A program made the translations under genes and the position numbers. Positions 1-8,478 of a stretch of DNA of 64,000 nucleotides are shown here, piece by piece. This DNA is from Saprospiraceae bacterium (lineage in GTDB: Bacteria; Bacteroidota; Bacteroidia; Chitinophagales; Saprospiraceae), in assembly GCA_020629035.1 (NCBI GenBank), contig JAHDEC010000002.1, positions 127,228 to 191,227 of the forward strand, in the 5' to 3' direction. How positions within the stretch are numbered: position 1 is the stretch's first letter; each line of letters starts with the position of its first letter. The notes below the pieces were generated by a model that was not told where the DNA came from, did not search any database, and worked only from the letters and a program-made list of their open reading frames with translations.

Positions 1-1449
1 CTTTGCCTGGTCAATTTTTTTAACCAGTTTAGACTCGTGATCTCTAAGATCTGCAGCTTTTTCGTATTGCTGATTTTTAACAGCCGCATTTTTTAAATTC
101 CTAACACTTTCAATTTCTTTTTCTAAATCTTCAATGTATTTAGGAACATGGATGTTTTTAAGGTGGGTTCTAGCTCCAACCTCATCCATAACATCAATAG
201 CTTTATCTGGTAAAAACCGATCAGTGATGTACCTATCGCTCATTTTAACGCACGCTTTTATTGCATCATCTGAATAGGATACCTGATGAAATTCTTCGTA
301 TTTAGGTTTTATATTTTGCAAGATATGTACAGCTTCTTCGGCTGTCGGTGGCTCCACCACAACTTTCTGAAATCGTCTATCTAAAGCTCCATCTTTTTCT
401 ATGTATTGTCGATATTCGTCTAAGGTTGATGCACCAATCGTTTGTAATTCACCTCTCGCTAGAGCCGGCTTAAAGATGTTACTTGCATCTAAGCTACCTG
501 TTGCTCCACCTGCACCAACAATAGTATGAATTTCATCAATAAATAAAATTACATCCCTGGTCTTTTGAAGCTCATTCATTATTGCCTTCATTCGCTCCTC
601 AAACTGTCCTCTATATTTAGTACCTGCTACTAAAGCTGCTAAATCTAACATCACTATCCTTTTATTAAACAAGGTTCTTGAAACCTTCTTTTGTTGGATT
701 CTCAAAGCTAGACCTTCTACTATAGCTGTTTTACCTACACCTGGTTCTCCAATTAATATCGGATTGTTTTTCTTTCTCCTACTTAATATCTGAGATACTC
801 GCTCTATTTCCGTTGCACGACCTATGATAGGGTCTAATTTGCCTTCTTCAGCTAGCTTAGTTATATCACGACCAAAATTGTCAAGAACAGGAGTTCTAGA
901 TTTTGTATTTCCTGGTTTTTTACTAAATTCTGATGGCTCATCCTCAATAGGAATGTCTGAGTCTCCAGCAGATGCACTGAATGTATCGCCAAAAGATTCT
1001 CCCTCTTCTTGTTTTACAAATTCAAGCTCGCTCTTGAAAATGTCATAATCAATGTCGTACTCGTTTAAAATTCTAGAAGCTTCGTTATCAGCATGCTTCA
1101 AAATTGACAAAACTAAATGCTCTGGGTATATTTCTTCATTCTTAAATAACTTGGCTTCAAGAAAAGTAACCTTTAGTACTTTTTCTGCATGCTTATTTAA
1201 CGGAATGTTACCTACACTTACATTCGTCTTGGAAGTTTTATTTTGTTTAGATATTTTTTCAATTTCAAATTGAAGTTCTTCTAAATCAATCTCTAAACCA
1301 TCAAACACCTTGAGCGCGATATTCTCTTTATCTTGCAGTATACCTAGCAAAAAATGCTCGGTTCCTATAAAATCATTACCTAACCTCACAGCCTCATCTT
1401 TGCTAAGCGAAATGATTCTTTTTACCTGAGGAGAAAAACGTCGATTCAT
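1..1449 (-). CDS. clpC: ATP-dependent Clp protease ATP-binding subunit ClpC (3' end outside window)
   Basis: Hsp100/AAA+ unfoldase that feeds substrates to the ClpP protease in the cytoplasm. The frame is open from the ATG at 1449 to the left edge, giving 483 residues of a protein usually near 840. The start reads [20 protein letters not shown], followed by two Clp-N repeats with the [10 protein letters not shown] motif. The first AAA+ domain has Walker A GEPGVGKT and Walker [14 protein letters not shown]-type segment follows ([12 protein letters not shown]), which separates ClpC from ClpA and ClpB. The second ATPase domain and the ClpP-binding loop lie outside the window. It is transcribed divergently from the STAS gene, and a TATATTTG element on the minus strand at 1482-1489 is a plausible promoter. 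The family call is firm; completeness cannot be judged. Confidence 0.95.
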   Translation of the reverse strand, partial: MNRRFSPQVKRIISLSKDEAVRLGNDFIGTEHFLLGILQDKENIALKVFDGLEIDLEELQFEIEKISKQNKTSKTNVSVGNIPLNKHAEKVLKVTFLEAKLFKNEEIYPEHLVLSILKHADNEASRILNEYDIDYDIFKSELEFVKQEEGESFGDTFSASAGDSDIPIEDEPSEFSKKPGNTKSRTPVLDNFGRDITKLAEEGKLDPIIGRATEIERVSQILSRRKKNNPILIGEPGVGKTAIVEGLALRIQQKKVSRTLFNKRIVMLDLAALVAGTKYRGQFEERMKAIMNELQKTRDVILFIDEIHTIVGAGGATGSLDASNIFKPALARGELQTIGASTLDEYRQYIEKDGALDRRFQKVVVEPPTAEEAVHILQNIKPKYEEFHQVSYSDDAIKACVKMSDRYITDRFLPDKAIDVMDEVGARTHLKNIHVPKYIEDLEKEIESVRNLKNAAVKNQQYEKAADLRDHESKLVKKIDQAK

Positions 1450-1481
1450 ATATTAAACTTTATTCTAATTTATATACTATT

Positions 1482-1489
1482 CAAATATA
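1482..1489 (-). promoter_or_regulatory. Candidate -7 element of clpC
   Basis: On the minus strand this reads TATATTTG, a full match to the Bacteroidota -7 consensus TAnnTTTG, 32 nt before the clpC ATG. No convincing -33 TTTG is seen at the usual spacing, and the region is very AT-rich, so a chance match is possible. Confidence 0.45.
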
Positions 1490-1641
1490 TAAAATAATGT
1501 ATCAATTACCGAATTCAATGTGTCATCACATCCATTCTGATATTAAACGATAATATTAATGATATTATGACATTTTTGTTTTTAAGATCGCAACTATTAT
1601 AATTTCTTTAACCACATAAAGCTCATAATCACAAAAAAAAA

Positions 1642-1649
1642 TAACTTTG
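1642..1649 (+). promoter_or_regulatory. Candidate -7 element of the STAS / RNase Z operon
   Basis: TAACTTTG matches TAnnTTTG. It lies 20 nt before the ATG at 1670, so the leader would be about 15 nt, with no Shine-Dalgarno sequence visible. This supports the ATG at 1670 over the in-frame TTG at 1661. Confidence 0.6.
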
Positions 1650-1669
1650 CAGTTCTACAATTGTATGCG

Positions 1670-2050
1670 ATGAAATATAGTGTTGATAAACAAGAGAAGT
1701 ATGCCTTATTGCAATTAGATGAACCTAACTTAAATTCATTGATTGCACCAGACTTAAAATCAGAGTTTGTATTCTTAAGAAACGAAGGTGTAAAAAATTT
1801 GATTTTAGACTTGGCAAGAGTCGATTATGTTGATTCTTCAGGCTTGTCTTCTATCTTGACCGCTAATAGGCTTTGGAAAGGATATGGTTCATTTATTCTT
1901 ACTGGTATTACATCACCACATGTGCAAAAGCTAATAGATATATCCAGGTTAGATAGCATTTTAAACATCAAATCAAATATGGAGGAGGCTATTAATTTCG
2001 TATTTAACGAAGAGATTGCCCGAGGAATGTTAGGATCTGAGCAAGAATGA
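1670..2050 (+). CDS. STAS-domain protein (anti-sigma factor antagonist-like)
   Basis: A single STAS domain of 126 residues, of the SpoIIAA/RsbV kind, which in other bacteria binds a partner switching kinase and is controlled by phosphorylation of a conserved serine. The segment DLARVDYVDSSGLSSILTAN is the signature loop, with the candidate phosphoserine in DSSG. The ATG at 1670 is preferred to the TTG three codons earlier because it is a better start and sits a normal distance behind the -7 element. The stop overlaps the ATG of the RNase Z gene (ATGA), so the two are translationally coupled. No kinase or phosphatase partner is encoded nearby, so the regulatory target is unknown. Confidence 0.85.
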   Translation: MKYSVDKQEKYALLQLDEPNLNSLIAPDLKSEFVFLRNEGVKNLILDLARVDYVDSSGLSSILTANRLWKGYGSFILTGITSPHVQKLIDISRLDSILNIKSNMEEAINFVFNEEIARGMLGSEQE

Positions 2051-2970
2051 AGCCTTTTAGGCTAACGATTCTAGGTTCCAATGCCGCTTTTCCTGCCCAT
2101 GGACGACTAACTAGTTCCATGTGTGTTCAATTTAATAATGACTATTATATTATAGATGCTTGCGAGGCTGTTCAGCTCCGTATACAAGAATACAAGATAC
2201 CCATACAAAAAATTAAAGCAATTTTGATAAGCCATCTACACGGCGATCATATTTTTGGACTGCCAGGTTTGATCAATTCGTTTAGTATGCATAATCGTAC
2301 AAAAGAATTATTGCTTATTGGACCTAGAGGAATCAAAGAATATGTGGAAACGGTCATGCGAATCTCTCAGGCCCATCTCTTTTATGATTTGAACATTATT
2401 GAAATAGATCCTTCAAATAGGGAAACTATCATTTCAAACCAGTCTTTAAATGTGCTTACATTTCCACTAAATCACAGAATAGAAACTTGTGGTTACCGCT
2501 TTAATGAACTAGTTCCTGAATACAATATTCGGAAAAATGTTATTGAAGAACTACAATTAAGTATCAACGAAATTAAGTCTATTAAAAAGGGTCAGCATAT
2601 TGTAAGAGGAGGTGAAACGATAGACAACACAACATTGGTCTATAAAAAAGAAAAACCTAGATCATTTGCCTATTGCAGTGATACCTCGTATGATGAGTCA
2701 ATAGTTAAAGACATACAAGATGTGCAGCTGCTATATCATGAAACTACCTACTTAAAAGATTTGGAAGATAAAGCGAAAGAACGGGGGCATAGTACGGCAG
2801 AGCAAGCAGCTAAGATGGCTAAATTAGCTAGGGCAAAGACCTTGATCACTGGCCATTATTCGCCGAGGTATAAATATGTGGATGAATTTATACAGGAAGC
2901 AAAAACTGTATTTGAAAATACATTAAAAGGATACGATGGATTTATTTTTGATCTAATACCAAGTACATGA
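2047..2970 (+). CDS. rnz: Ribonuclease Z
   Basis: tRNA 3'-processing endonuclease of the metallo-beta-lactamase fold, 307 residues, the usual length of the short bacterial form. The N-terminus TILGSNAAFPAHGRLTSS is typical. The zinc-binding motif is HLHGDH at residues 63-68. Further ligands are expected in NHRIETCGYRF, YCSDTSYDES and GHYSPRY. The GHSTAEQAA stretch before the last histidine is also characteristic. It acts in the cytoplasm on tRNA precursors that lack an encoded CCA; the tRNA-Lys at 41156 has no encoded CCA. The ATGA overlap on both sides places it between the STAS gene and the methyltransferase in one operon. Confidence 0.95.
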   Translation: MKPFRLTILGSNAAFPAHGRLTSSMCVQFNNDYYIIDACEAVQLRIQEYKIPIQKIKAILISHLHGDHIFGLPGLINSFSMHNRTKELLLIGPRGIKEYVETVMRISQAHLFYDLNIIEIDPSNRETIISNQSLNVLTFPLNHRIETCGYRFNELVPEYNIRKNVIEELQLSINEIKSIKKGQHIVRGGETIDNTTLVYKKEKPRSFAYCSDTSYDESIVKDIQDVQLLYHETTYLKDLEDKAKERGHSTAEQAAKMAKLARAKTLITGHYSPRYKYVDEFIQEAKTVFENTLKGYDGFIFDLIPST

Positions 2971-3770
2971 GTGACAACAAAAATTATTTAGCTGTAAACA
3001 AAGAGGGTTGGAATAAACGTACAGAAATGCACGTAAACACGGCCTTTTATGATATTGAAGGGTTCAAGAAAGGTAGGAATAGTTTGATGGATATTGAATT
3101 AGCTTTGTTGGATTCGATTCAGGGTCAATCTATCTTACATCTCCAATGTCATTTTGGGCAAGATACACTATCTCTTGCAAGGATGGGAGCAAAAGTTACA
3201 GGCTTAGATTTATCAGATAAGGCAATACTAGAAGCAGAAAAATTAAATAAAGCCTTAAATCTTGACGCAAAATTTGTTTGCTCAGATGTATTCAGCACCA
3301 GACAAGTTATCGAAGAAACTTTTGATAAAGTGTTTACAAGTTATGGAGTTTTAGGTTGGTTGCCCGATTTAGATAAGTGGGCTGAAGTGGTTGCCGCATC
3401 ATTAAATAAGGGTGGAGAGTTAGTACTCGTCGAATTCCATCCTGTTATGTGGATGTTTGATGATGATGTGGATTTTGTCAAATATAGGTATAGAGATGGG
3501 GAAGCTCTAGAGGAAACAGAAGAGGGTAGTTATGCCGATAAAGAATCAACAGAAAGTATCGATTTTGTTTTTTGGAACCATGGACTTTCTGATACTATCC
3601 AATCACTCATTAATCATGGCTTAACGATTACTCATTTAAGCGAATATGATTATTCTCCATATGATTGTTTCGGTAACAATACTATCGAAGTTTCTCCAGG
3701 CAAATATCAAATAAAAGGTAAGGAAGGATTACTGCCCATGGTTTTTGCTTTAAAAGCAGAAAAACGCTGA
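2967..3770 (+). CDS. Class I SAM-dependent methyltransferase
   Basis: A 267-residue soluble methyltransferase. Motif I is ILHLQCHFGQDTLSLARMGA near residues 55-74, followed by the acidic loop VTGLDLS that binds the ribose of SAM. The segment FDKVFTSYGVLGWLPDLDKW resembles the motif IV/V region of small-molecule methyltransferases. The start overlaps the rnz stop (ATGA), so it is the last gene of the three-gene operon. The substrate cannot be inferred: similar proteins are annotated only as class I methyltransferases, and linkage to tRNA processing may be incidental. Confidence 0.85.
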   Translation: MSDNKNYLAVNKEGWNKRTEMHVNTAFYDIEGFKKGRNSLMDIELALLDSIQGQSILHLQCHFGQDTLSLARMGAKVTGLDLSDKAILEAEKLNKALNLDAKFVCSDVFSTRQVIEETFDKVFTSYGVLGWLPDLDKWAEVVAASLNKGGELVLVEFHPVMWMFDDDVDFVKYRYRDGEALEETEEGSYADKESTESIDFVFWNHGLSDTIQSLINHGLTITHLSEYDYSPYDCFGNNTIEVSPGKYQIKGKEGLLPMVFALKAEKR

Positions 3771-3861
3771 TAAATGTTACCAGTTTCTTTTTTTGAAATA
3801 GCGAAAAACAAGGTAAAATAGGGCAGAGAAACCCAAGCAAATAGATGTAATTACAAGCATT

Positions 3862-4245
3862 TTATTCCGAATTAGCTAATAAATCTCGATCCTTCTTTGT
3901 TAGTTTTTTGACCACTAAATCATAGGACTGGTCTATCATTTCTTTTAGAAAAGTTTCTTCTACACCCTCTGTATAAACACTGTTCCAATGCTTTTTATTC
4001 ATATGATAACCAGGTTTAACAAAACTGTATTCTTCTCTTAATTCCACCGCTTTTTCAGGGTCACATTTCAGATTGATAAAGTAGAAAGAAGGCATAAGTT
4101 CGCCTTTAAATTCCACTGCATCTAAATTTGAAATAGCAAACAACTTTCCCACTACTTTCATCCAAGCATGTGTGCCTTCAAAAGGATAATCTTCGGTAAC
4201 TCCTTTTTTAGATAGACAATATGTTCTAAACTCTCCAAAATCCAT
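3862..4245 (-). CDS. MmcQ/YjbR family protein
   Basis: A 127-residue protein with the CyaY-like fold of the MmcQ/YjbR family, once described as DNA-binding. Signature pieces are KGVTEDYPFEGTHAWMKVVG, LMPSFYFINLKCDPEKA and PGYHMNKKHWNSVY. The reading frame extends 27 codons upstream, but the ATG at 4245 gives the standard N-terminus (MDFGEFRTYCLSKKG) and lies 1 nt after the rhomboid stop, so it is chosen. It is the last gene of a minus-strand operon. The molecular function of this family is not established. Confidence 0.85.
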   Translation of the reverse strand: MDFGEFRTYCLSKKGVTEDYPFEGTHAWMKVVGKLFAISNLDAVEFKGELMPSFYFINLKCDPEKAVELREEYSFVKPGYHMNKKHWNSVYTEGVEETFLKEMIDQSYDLVVKKLTKKDRDLLANSE

Positions 4246-4246
4246 A

Positions 4247-4873
4247 TTAAAAGAATGGTGGTGGAATGGGTGATAAAATTTTTGATAAGAAAATCGATCC
4301 AAGATCTGGTAATAAAAAGAGGCCAAGTCCGACTCCTGCTAAAGCACCCCAAAAGTGTGCACTGTGTCCAATGCCATCATTGCGATTGTTATTAGCCCAA
4401 CTACTATAAATTAAATATCCAACGCCCATTAGAATACCAGGTAATGGTGGAAAAATGAACCATTGCCAGGGATCATTCATGACATAGATAAACACAATTC
4501 CAGAAGTTGCACCTGATGCACCAATAGCGGCATATGTAGGATCGTTTTTCTTATTAATATGGGTTGGTAAATCTGATAATGCTAGAAGTAGTAGATAAAA
4601 AAGTAGATAAAAGAGTCTTCCCATATTACCATATTGATTTATGAAAAGATGCTCCACCACGGTACCGAATTGCCATAGAACAAACATGTTAATCAAGAGG
4701 TGATTCATATCACCATGCACAAAACCTGAAGACAACAAACGATAATATTGTTTTTCCCTATGTTCTATATAAGGGTAGTGCTTTAAAGTATCAAATAATT
4801 GTCGGTTACTAAACGCCTGATAAGAGATCAAACCCGTTACCGCAACAAGAATAATAGTTATGCTAATCGACAT
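4247..4873 (-). CDS. Rhomboid family intramembrane serine protease
   Basis: A 208-residue integral membrane protease that cleaves transmembrane substrates inside the bilayer. The GxSG motif is GASG with Ser120 as the nucleophile. The second catalytic residue is His173 in GHSAHFWGALAG. The HGDMNHLLINM segment near residues 53-63 is the conserved His-Asn region of TM2. Hydrophobic stretches at about 1-20, 56-76, 86-100, 115-135, 144-160 and 170-190 give the expected six-helix core. It follows rlmH by 20 nt and abuts the MmcQ-like gene. The substrate is unknown. Confidence 0.92.
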   Translation of the reverse strand: MSISITIILVAVTGLISYQAFSNRQLFDTLKHYPYIEHREKQYYRLLSSGFVHGDMNHLLINMFVLWQFGTVVEHLFINQYGNMGRLFYLLFYLLLLALSDLPTHINKKNDPTYAAIGASGATSGIVFIYVMNDPWQWFIFPPLPGILMGVGYLIYSSWANNNRNDGIGHSAHFWGALAGVGLGLFLLPDLGSIFLSKILSPIPPPFF

Positions 4874-4893
4874 GTAGTAAAATTAGGGAAATA

Positions 4894-5358
4894 TTACACA
4901 TTGTGATATTTTTCGCCACGAATGATAGTACAGGCTCTATACAATTGTTCGCAAAAAATTAGTCGTATTAATTGGTGTGAGAAGGTCATATCTGACAAAG
5001 AAATGCTTAAATCGGCACGGTCCTTAATACTAGCATCAAAGCCAAAGGCTCCACCAACGATAAAAATCAAATGCTTTTTTGACTGGTTTAATAACTGCTC
5101 TAGCTTATTTGCAAATGATATACTTCCGTACGATTTGCCATTTTCATCAAATAGAACTAGTATAGAATGATCCGGTATTTTTTGTAAGATACTTGTAGCT
5201 TCCTGTTTTTTAACTTGGGCGGATTCTTTCGATTTACCTGGTTTTAAAACGTGTTGTTTGAATGAATAATATCTATTTATTCTTTTTGAAAATTCATCAA
5301 CACCTTTTACCACAAATGGCATGGAAGTTTTGCCTATCACCCAAAGTTGGATATCCAT
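4894..5358 (-). CDS. rlmH: 23S rRNA (pseudouridine1915-N3)-methyltransferase RlmH
   Basis: SPOUT-class methyltransferase that modifies the pseudouridine at position 1915 in helix 69 of 23S rRNA. It has 154 residues, the standard family length. Diagnostic motifs are FIVGGAFGFD (SAM-binding knot), LSLSDMTFSHQLIRL and EQLYRACTIIRGEKYH at the C-terminus. Its ATG directly follows the stop of the GH13-like lipoprotein gene, with no intergenic base. It sits in the middle of a minus-strand operon of otherwise unrelated functions. Confidence 0.95.
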   Translation of the reverse strand: MDIQLWVIGKTSMPFVVKGVDEFSKRINRYYSFKQHVLKPGKSKESAQVKKQEATSILQKIPDHSILVLFDENGKSYGSISFANKLEQLLNQSKKHLIFIVGGAFGFDASIKDRADLSISLSDMTFSHQLIRLIFCEQLYRACTIIRGEKYHNV

Positions 5359-6747
5359 CTATCGATTGGTTACAACTCTAAAACTCCATGGGGCAAGATT
5401 TATTTTTTGTCCTTTTACTACATCAAATCTTCTTGCGGCTGCAACACTTTCCCACTGCATGTAATCTTTATGCATTTCGTATTCAGCAGCCTTATCGGAA
5501 AGGTTAAATAGACAGAAAACTTCATTGCCCTTATTGTTTTTCTCAAACGCAAAAATTTGATTGTCTGCATGTAAGATAGTTGGAGCAACACCGTATCGAC
5601 CATTCCAGAGCGCTGTATTTATATGCTTTACTTGTAGCATTCTTGTATAAAAATCTTCGTACTTATAGGAGTTAAATGGAATAGGGTCTTTTTCATTTGG
5701 TTTTAAGCCCTTTCTTAATGGCTCTTCTTGACCCCCGTAAATCAGAGGCATACCATCAAAGGTCATGGCAAGGGCGGCCATACATTTACTTGCATCTCCT
5801 AAATTGTCAAAAACGGATCCTTCAGTTGTATTTTTATCGTAATTGGACGTATAGTTGATTGGCCAGCCATTCTTGTATTGCTTTTGATTTTTTGCATACC
5901 AAGCTTCTATGTCCTTTGCACGTTTATTTCCTTTTGCAATGGCATTGCTCAACTGATAAAAACCTGCGTTGTAGCTTGCATGAAAATAATTGTTATTAAC
6001 ATGATCAGAGGTCTCAGCATCTGAAATCAACAGTACATTTTGCTTTTTGCTAAGTAATTGGGAAGAAGCCTGAGCCCAAAAGTCATTAGGGACTTTTCCT
6101 GCCTCATGCATTGTATAACCATCAATTTTAAATTGGTCTACCCAGTATTCCATGCAACTCATCATCTCACTATTCAAATCTTTATTCTTGTAATTTAAAG
6201 CAACTATATCTGAATCATTACCGTACTCTCTAGGGCTAAACCAATCGGCATGATCGCTTAGCCATTTACAATCACGACCTGTACTTGCCACAGGAAAATC
6301 TAACAAAACCTTCATGCGTAAGCTATGGATGGAATCGACCAATATTTTGAAATCTCGCTTAGTTCCCAAAGCTGGATTAACTGCTTTAAAGTCTGAAACT
6401 GCATATGGATTTCCAAGTGTTCCTTGCTTGTTTGTTTGACTGATTGGGAATATAGGTGTAAGACTGATGATGTCAATACCCATATTTCTTAATCGCTTCA
6501 AGTGCTGTAACACCCCAGTGAAGTTGCCTTCTTGAGAGTATTGTCTAGTATTTAGCTGATAGACGTTAGCATTTTTTAACCAACCATAATGGATCCCATT
6601 TTTTGTTGGTTCAGGAGGAAAAAGCATTGTTTTTTCTTGCTGTGGTGCTTTAGTTACAGCCTTTGGTTGAGTGTCGTTTTTACAAGAAATCAGGAAAAAG
6701 AAACAGCATAAACTGAGTGAAAGAATATTGGATATTTTCATAAACAA
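5359..6747 (-). CDS. GH13 alpha-amylase-family lipoprotein, probably catalytically inactive
   Basis: A 462-residue lipoprotein: the signal runs to LISC, with Cys22 as the likely lipidated residue. It has a GH13 (beta/alpha)8 barrel and a C-terminal beta domain ending at residue 462. The fold is recognisable from MGIDIISLTPIFPIS, GNPYAVSDFKAVNP, region II around DGYTMHEAGKVPNDFW (209-224) and GMPLIYGGQEEPL. The usual catalytic residues are mostly missing. The region II Arg and nucleophilic Asp are replaced (Thr212, His214). The region I His is replaced (Ser155). The acid/base Glu region reads ISDAET (241-246). Region IV is NYD (302-304), losing its His and keeping Asp304. It may bind rather than cleave alpha-glucans. 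A second in-frame ATG lies at 6741. The gene begins 6 nt after the SWIM gene. Confidence 0.85.
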   Translation of the reverse strand: MFMKISNILSLSLCCFFFLISCKNDTQPKAVTKAPQQEKTMLFPPEPTKNGIHYGWLKNANVYQLNTRQYSQEGNFTGVLQHLKRLRNMGIDIISLTPIFPISQTNKQGTLGNPYAVSDFKAVNPALGTKRDFKILVDSIHSLRMKVLLDFPVASTGRDCKWLSDHADWFSPREYGNDSDIVALNYKNKDLNSEMMSCMEYWVDQFKIDGYTMHEAGKVPNDFWAQASSQLLSKKQNVLLISDAETSDHVNNNYFHASYNAGFYQLSNAIAKGNKRAKDIEAWYAKNQKQYKNGWPINYTSNYDKNTTEGSVFDNLGDASKCMAALAMTFDGMPLIYGGQEEPLRKGLKPNEKDPIPFNSYKYEDFYTRMLQVKHINTALWNGRYGVAPTILHADNQIFAFEKNNKGNEVFCLFNLSDKAAEYEMHKDYMQWESVAAARRFDVVKGQKINLAPWSFRVVTNR

Positions 6748-6753
6748 TAAGAA

Positions 6754-8388
6754 TTAGTCAATGAGGATAACGTTTTTTCTGTGAGTGAAATTTAGATCAA
6801 TGGCTTTTTTGACATTACTGACAATTTTCTTAGCGCCAATTGTTTTCAAATGATTCTGAATTTCTTGGATACGCTCTTTACTTTTTGAACCAATGTGCTC
6901 TTTAAGATATTGCTGCGTCCATTGAACATAAAAATCATTTATTTCTTCTTCGTAGATATCGATTAAGTCATGATCTTGTTCCATCATTAATGTCATGTCA
7001 TTATGTTCTTTTATGACACGTATGATTTGTTCATGCTCATTATATTGTGAAAAGAATTTGACTTGTAGGCTACTTGGATACTTAGCTAATGCTTTAGCAA
7101 ACTTTTTGGTAGATTTATTTAATAAATCAGTTGGAACTAGGCTAAAGAAAGGAATCAATCTCTGTATTTGTTTTTGTTCTTTACATACATTTAAAAACTC
7201 CTTAAGGGCAATATCAAACCACTCATTACGAATGAGGTCTCTAATCTTGATAAAGCTAATCTCCGGAATGTTTGTGTATTCCGCTTCTAGTTTATTTAAA
7301 ATTTCGAAATAATTATTTATGTCAGCTTTGCCAATGTTGCTCATAGCTTTGATAATTCGCGTAACTGAATAATGCGCATTTATCCATTCGTATTTTGAGT
7401 CATTGTTTGCATAACCCGCAATTACTTTAGCTAAGATTTGATTTCCTCTGTAGTCTTCAAGTTTTAGCAACTTGATTTTAATATCATCTAAAAGAACATT
7501 AGTTTCTTCTTGAGTTAAATCCATACTTTGGAAAATTAAATCATGAACATGATTCTCTTCCATAGGAATTACAAAAGAATAAGTAGCAAAGTCTAAATAG
7601 TTTGTTTTGATTTTATCCCTAAATTCTGGAGCGAGTTCTTTAGTAAGAAGTTTACCCATTAATGACACAAAATTATTAATGTATTCATCAATGAAATCGT
7701 GTTCTAGTAGGTAAATATTCTTGCTGTAGTATAGTTTTTCAAGAGAAAATCGACAAGCGTAAAACACTTCATCAAACCTATCTAAGCTAAACATGTCATT
7801 GGATTGTGCCCAAAAATCAGACATAATCTTTTTGAAAGTTGTTAAGCTCGAACCAGAGAGTTTTGGATGAGAACTACTTTTCGCTTTCACCACTCGATTA
7901 AGTACACTCTTATATTTCGTTTCGTTGTCTTCAAAATCCACTTTGGATGCAAAATGAGCTTCAAGTTCAAGTTTAAAATTTAAATTTTTTCGAGCGTATA
8001 ATTTTATGAAGTTTTCAAGATCACTCTTAGATATTTCTTGAATAATACGTTGGAAATCGGTTGCTTTTGATTTTGTTGCTCTTGGTTTTGGAGCAGGTTT
8101 AGGTTTTGCTGCAAGCATTTTGCGAATAGCAAATAGTGAGGCCACTACATGCTTACAGTTTTTATCCTTCTTATGTGCTTTACAAACGCAATTTGATTTG
8201 ATGGATTTTTTGTTTATAAATTGAACCTCAATATCTAAGGTGTCTTTTCCATCGACCAGATTTATTAAGTACAGATTCGCCTTTTCCTTGACAATAGTGG
8301 GAGCAGCAATGCTATCATAGAGGCTTTCCCCTTCAAGATATAGCGATTCTGGAATTTGATTTTCGAATACAGATAAGTATGATAGCAT
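6754..8388 (-). CDS. SWIM zinc-finger protein
   Basis: A 544-residue cytoplasmic protein. Residues 67-80 form a SWIM zinc finger with ligands Cys67, Cys69, Cys78 and His80. It is followed by a basic, Pro/Ala/Lys-rich linker (about 94-112). The rest is a long, mostly helical region without a recognised catalytic motif. SWIM fingers bind DNA or proteins; in bacteria they often occur beside SNF2-type helicases, but none is encoded here. It is the first gene of the five-gene minus-strand operon, with a TAAGTTTG promoter candidate at 8466-8473. The role beyond nucleic-acid or protein binding is unknown. Confidence 0.75.
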   Translation of the reverse strand: MLSYLSVFENQIPESLYLEGESLYDSIAAPTIVKEKANLYLINLVDGKDTLDIEVQFINKKSIKSNCVCKAHKKDKNCKHVVASLFAIRKMLAAKPKPAPKPRATKSKATDFQRIIQEISKSDLENFIKLYARKNLNFKLELEAHFASKVDFEDNETKYKSVLNRVVKAKSSSHPKLSGSSLTTFKKIMSDFWAQSNDMFSLDRFDEVFYACRFSLEKLYYSKNIYLLEHDFIDEYINNFVSLMGKLLTKELAPEFRDKIKTNYLDFATYSFVIPMEENHVHDLIFQSMDLTQEETNVLLDDIKIKLLKLEDYRGNQILAKVIAGYANNDSKYEWINAHYSVTRIIKAMSNIGKADINNYFEILNKLEAEYTNIPEISFIKIRDLIRNEWFDIALKEFLNVCKEQKQIQRLIPFFSLVPTDLLNKSTKKFAKALAKYPSSLQVKFFSQYNEHEQIIRVIKEHNDMTLMMEQDHDLIDIYEEEINDFYVQWTQQYLKEHIGSKSKERIQEIQNHLKTIGAKKIVSNVKKAIDLNFTHRKNVILID

Positions 8389-8465
8389 TGGCTAGTTTTG
8401 AGACAATTGTCAGTTTGTAGTTTAGTCAAAAGTTATAATCTTTAAAGATAGTTTTTATCTTGTTA

Positions 8466-8473
8466 CAAACTTA
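8466..8473 (-). promoter_or_regulatory. Candidate -7 element of the SWIM-GH13-rlmH operon
   Basis: On the minus strand this reads TAAGTTTG, matching TAnnTTTG. It lies 77 nt before the ATG at 8388. It overlaps by 2 nt a plus-strand match, TACATTTG at 8472-8479, so the divergent promoters would share sequence. Confidence 0.45.
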
Positions 8474-8478
8474 CATTT

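Noticed and set aside
824-1273. Two plus-strand reading frames of 73-74 codons
   Set aside because: They lie antisense inside clpC, whose protein is fully conserved here, and have no recognisable domain or promoter.
4246-4326. N-terminal extension of the MmcQ-like protein
   Set aside because: The extra 27 residues lie inside the rhomboid gene and precede the standard family N-terminus.
4158-4352. Minus-strand frame of 64 codons across the rhomboid/MmcQ junction
   Set aside because: It overlaps two well-supported genes in another frame and has no homology signal.
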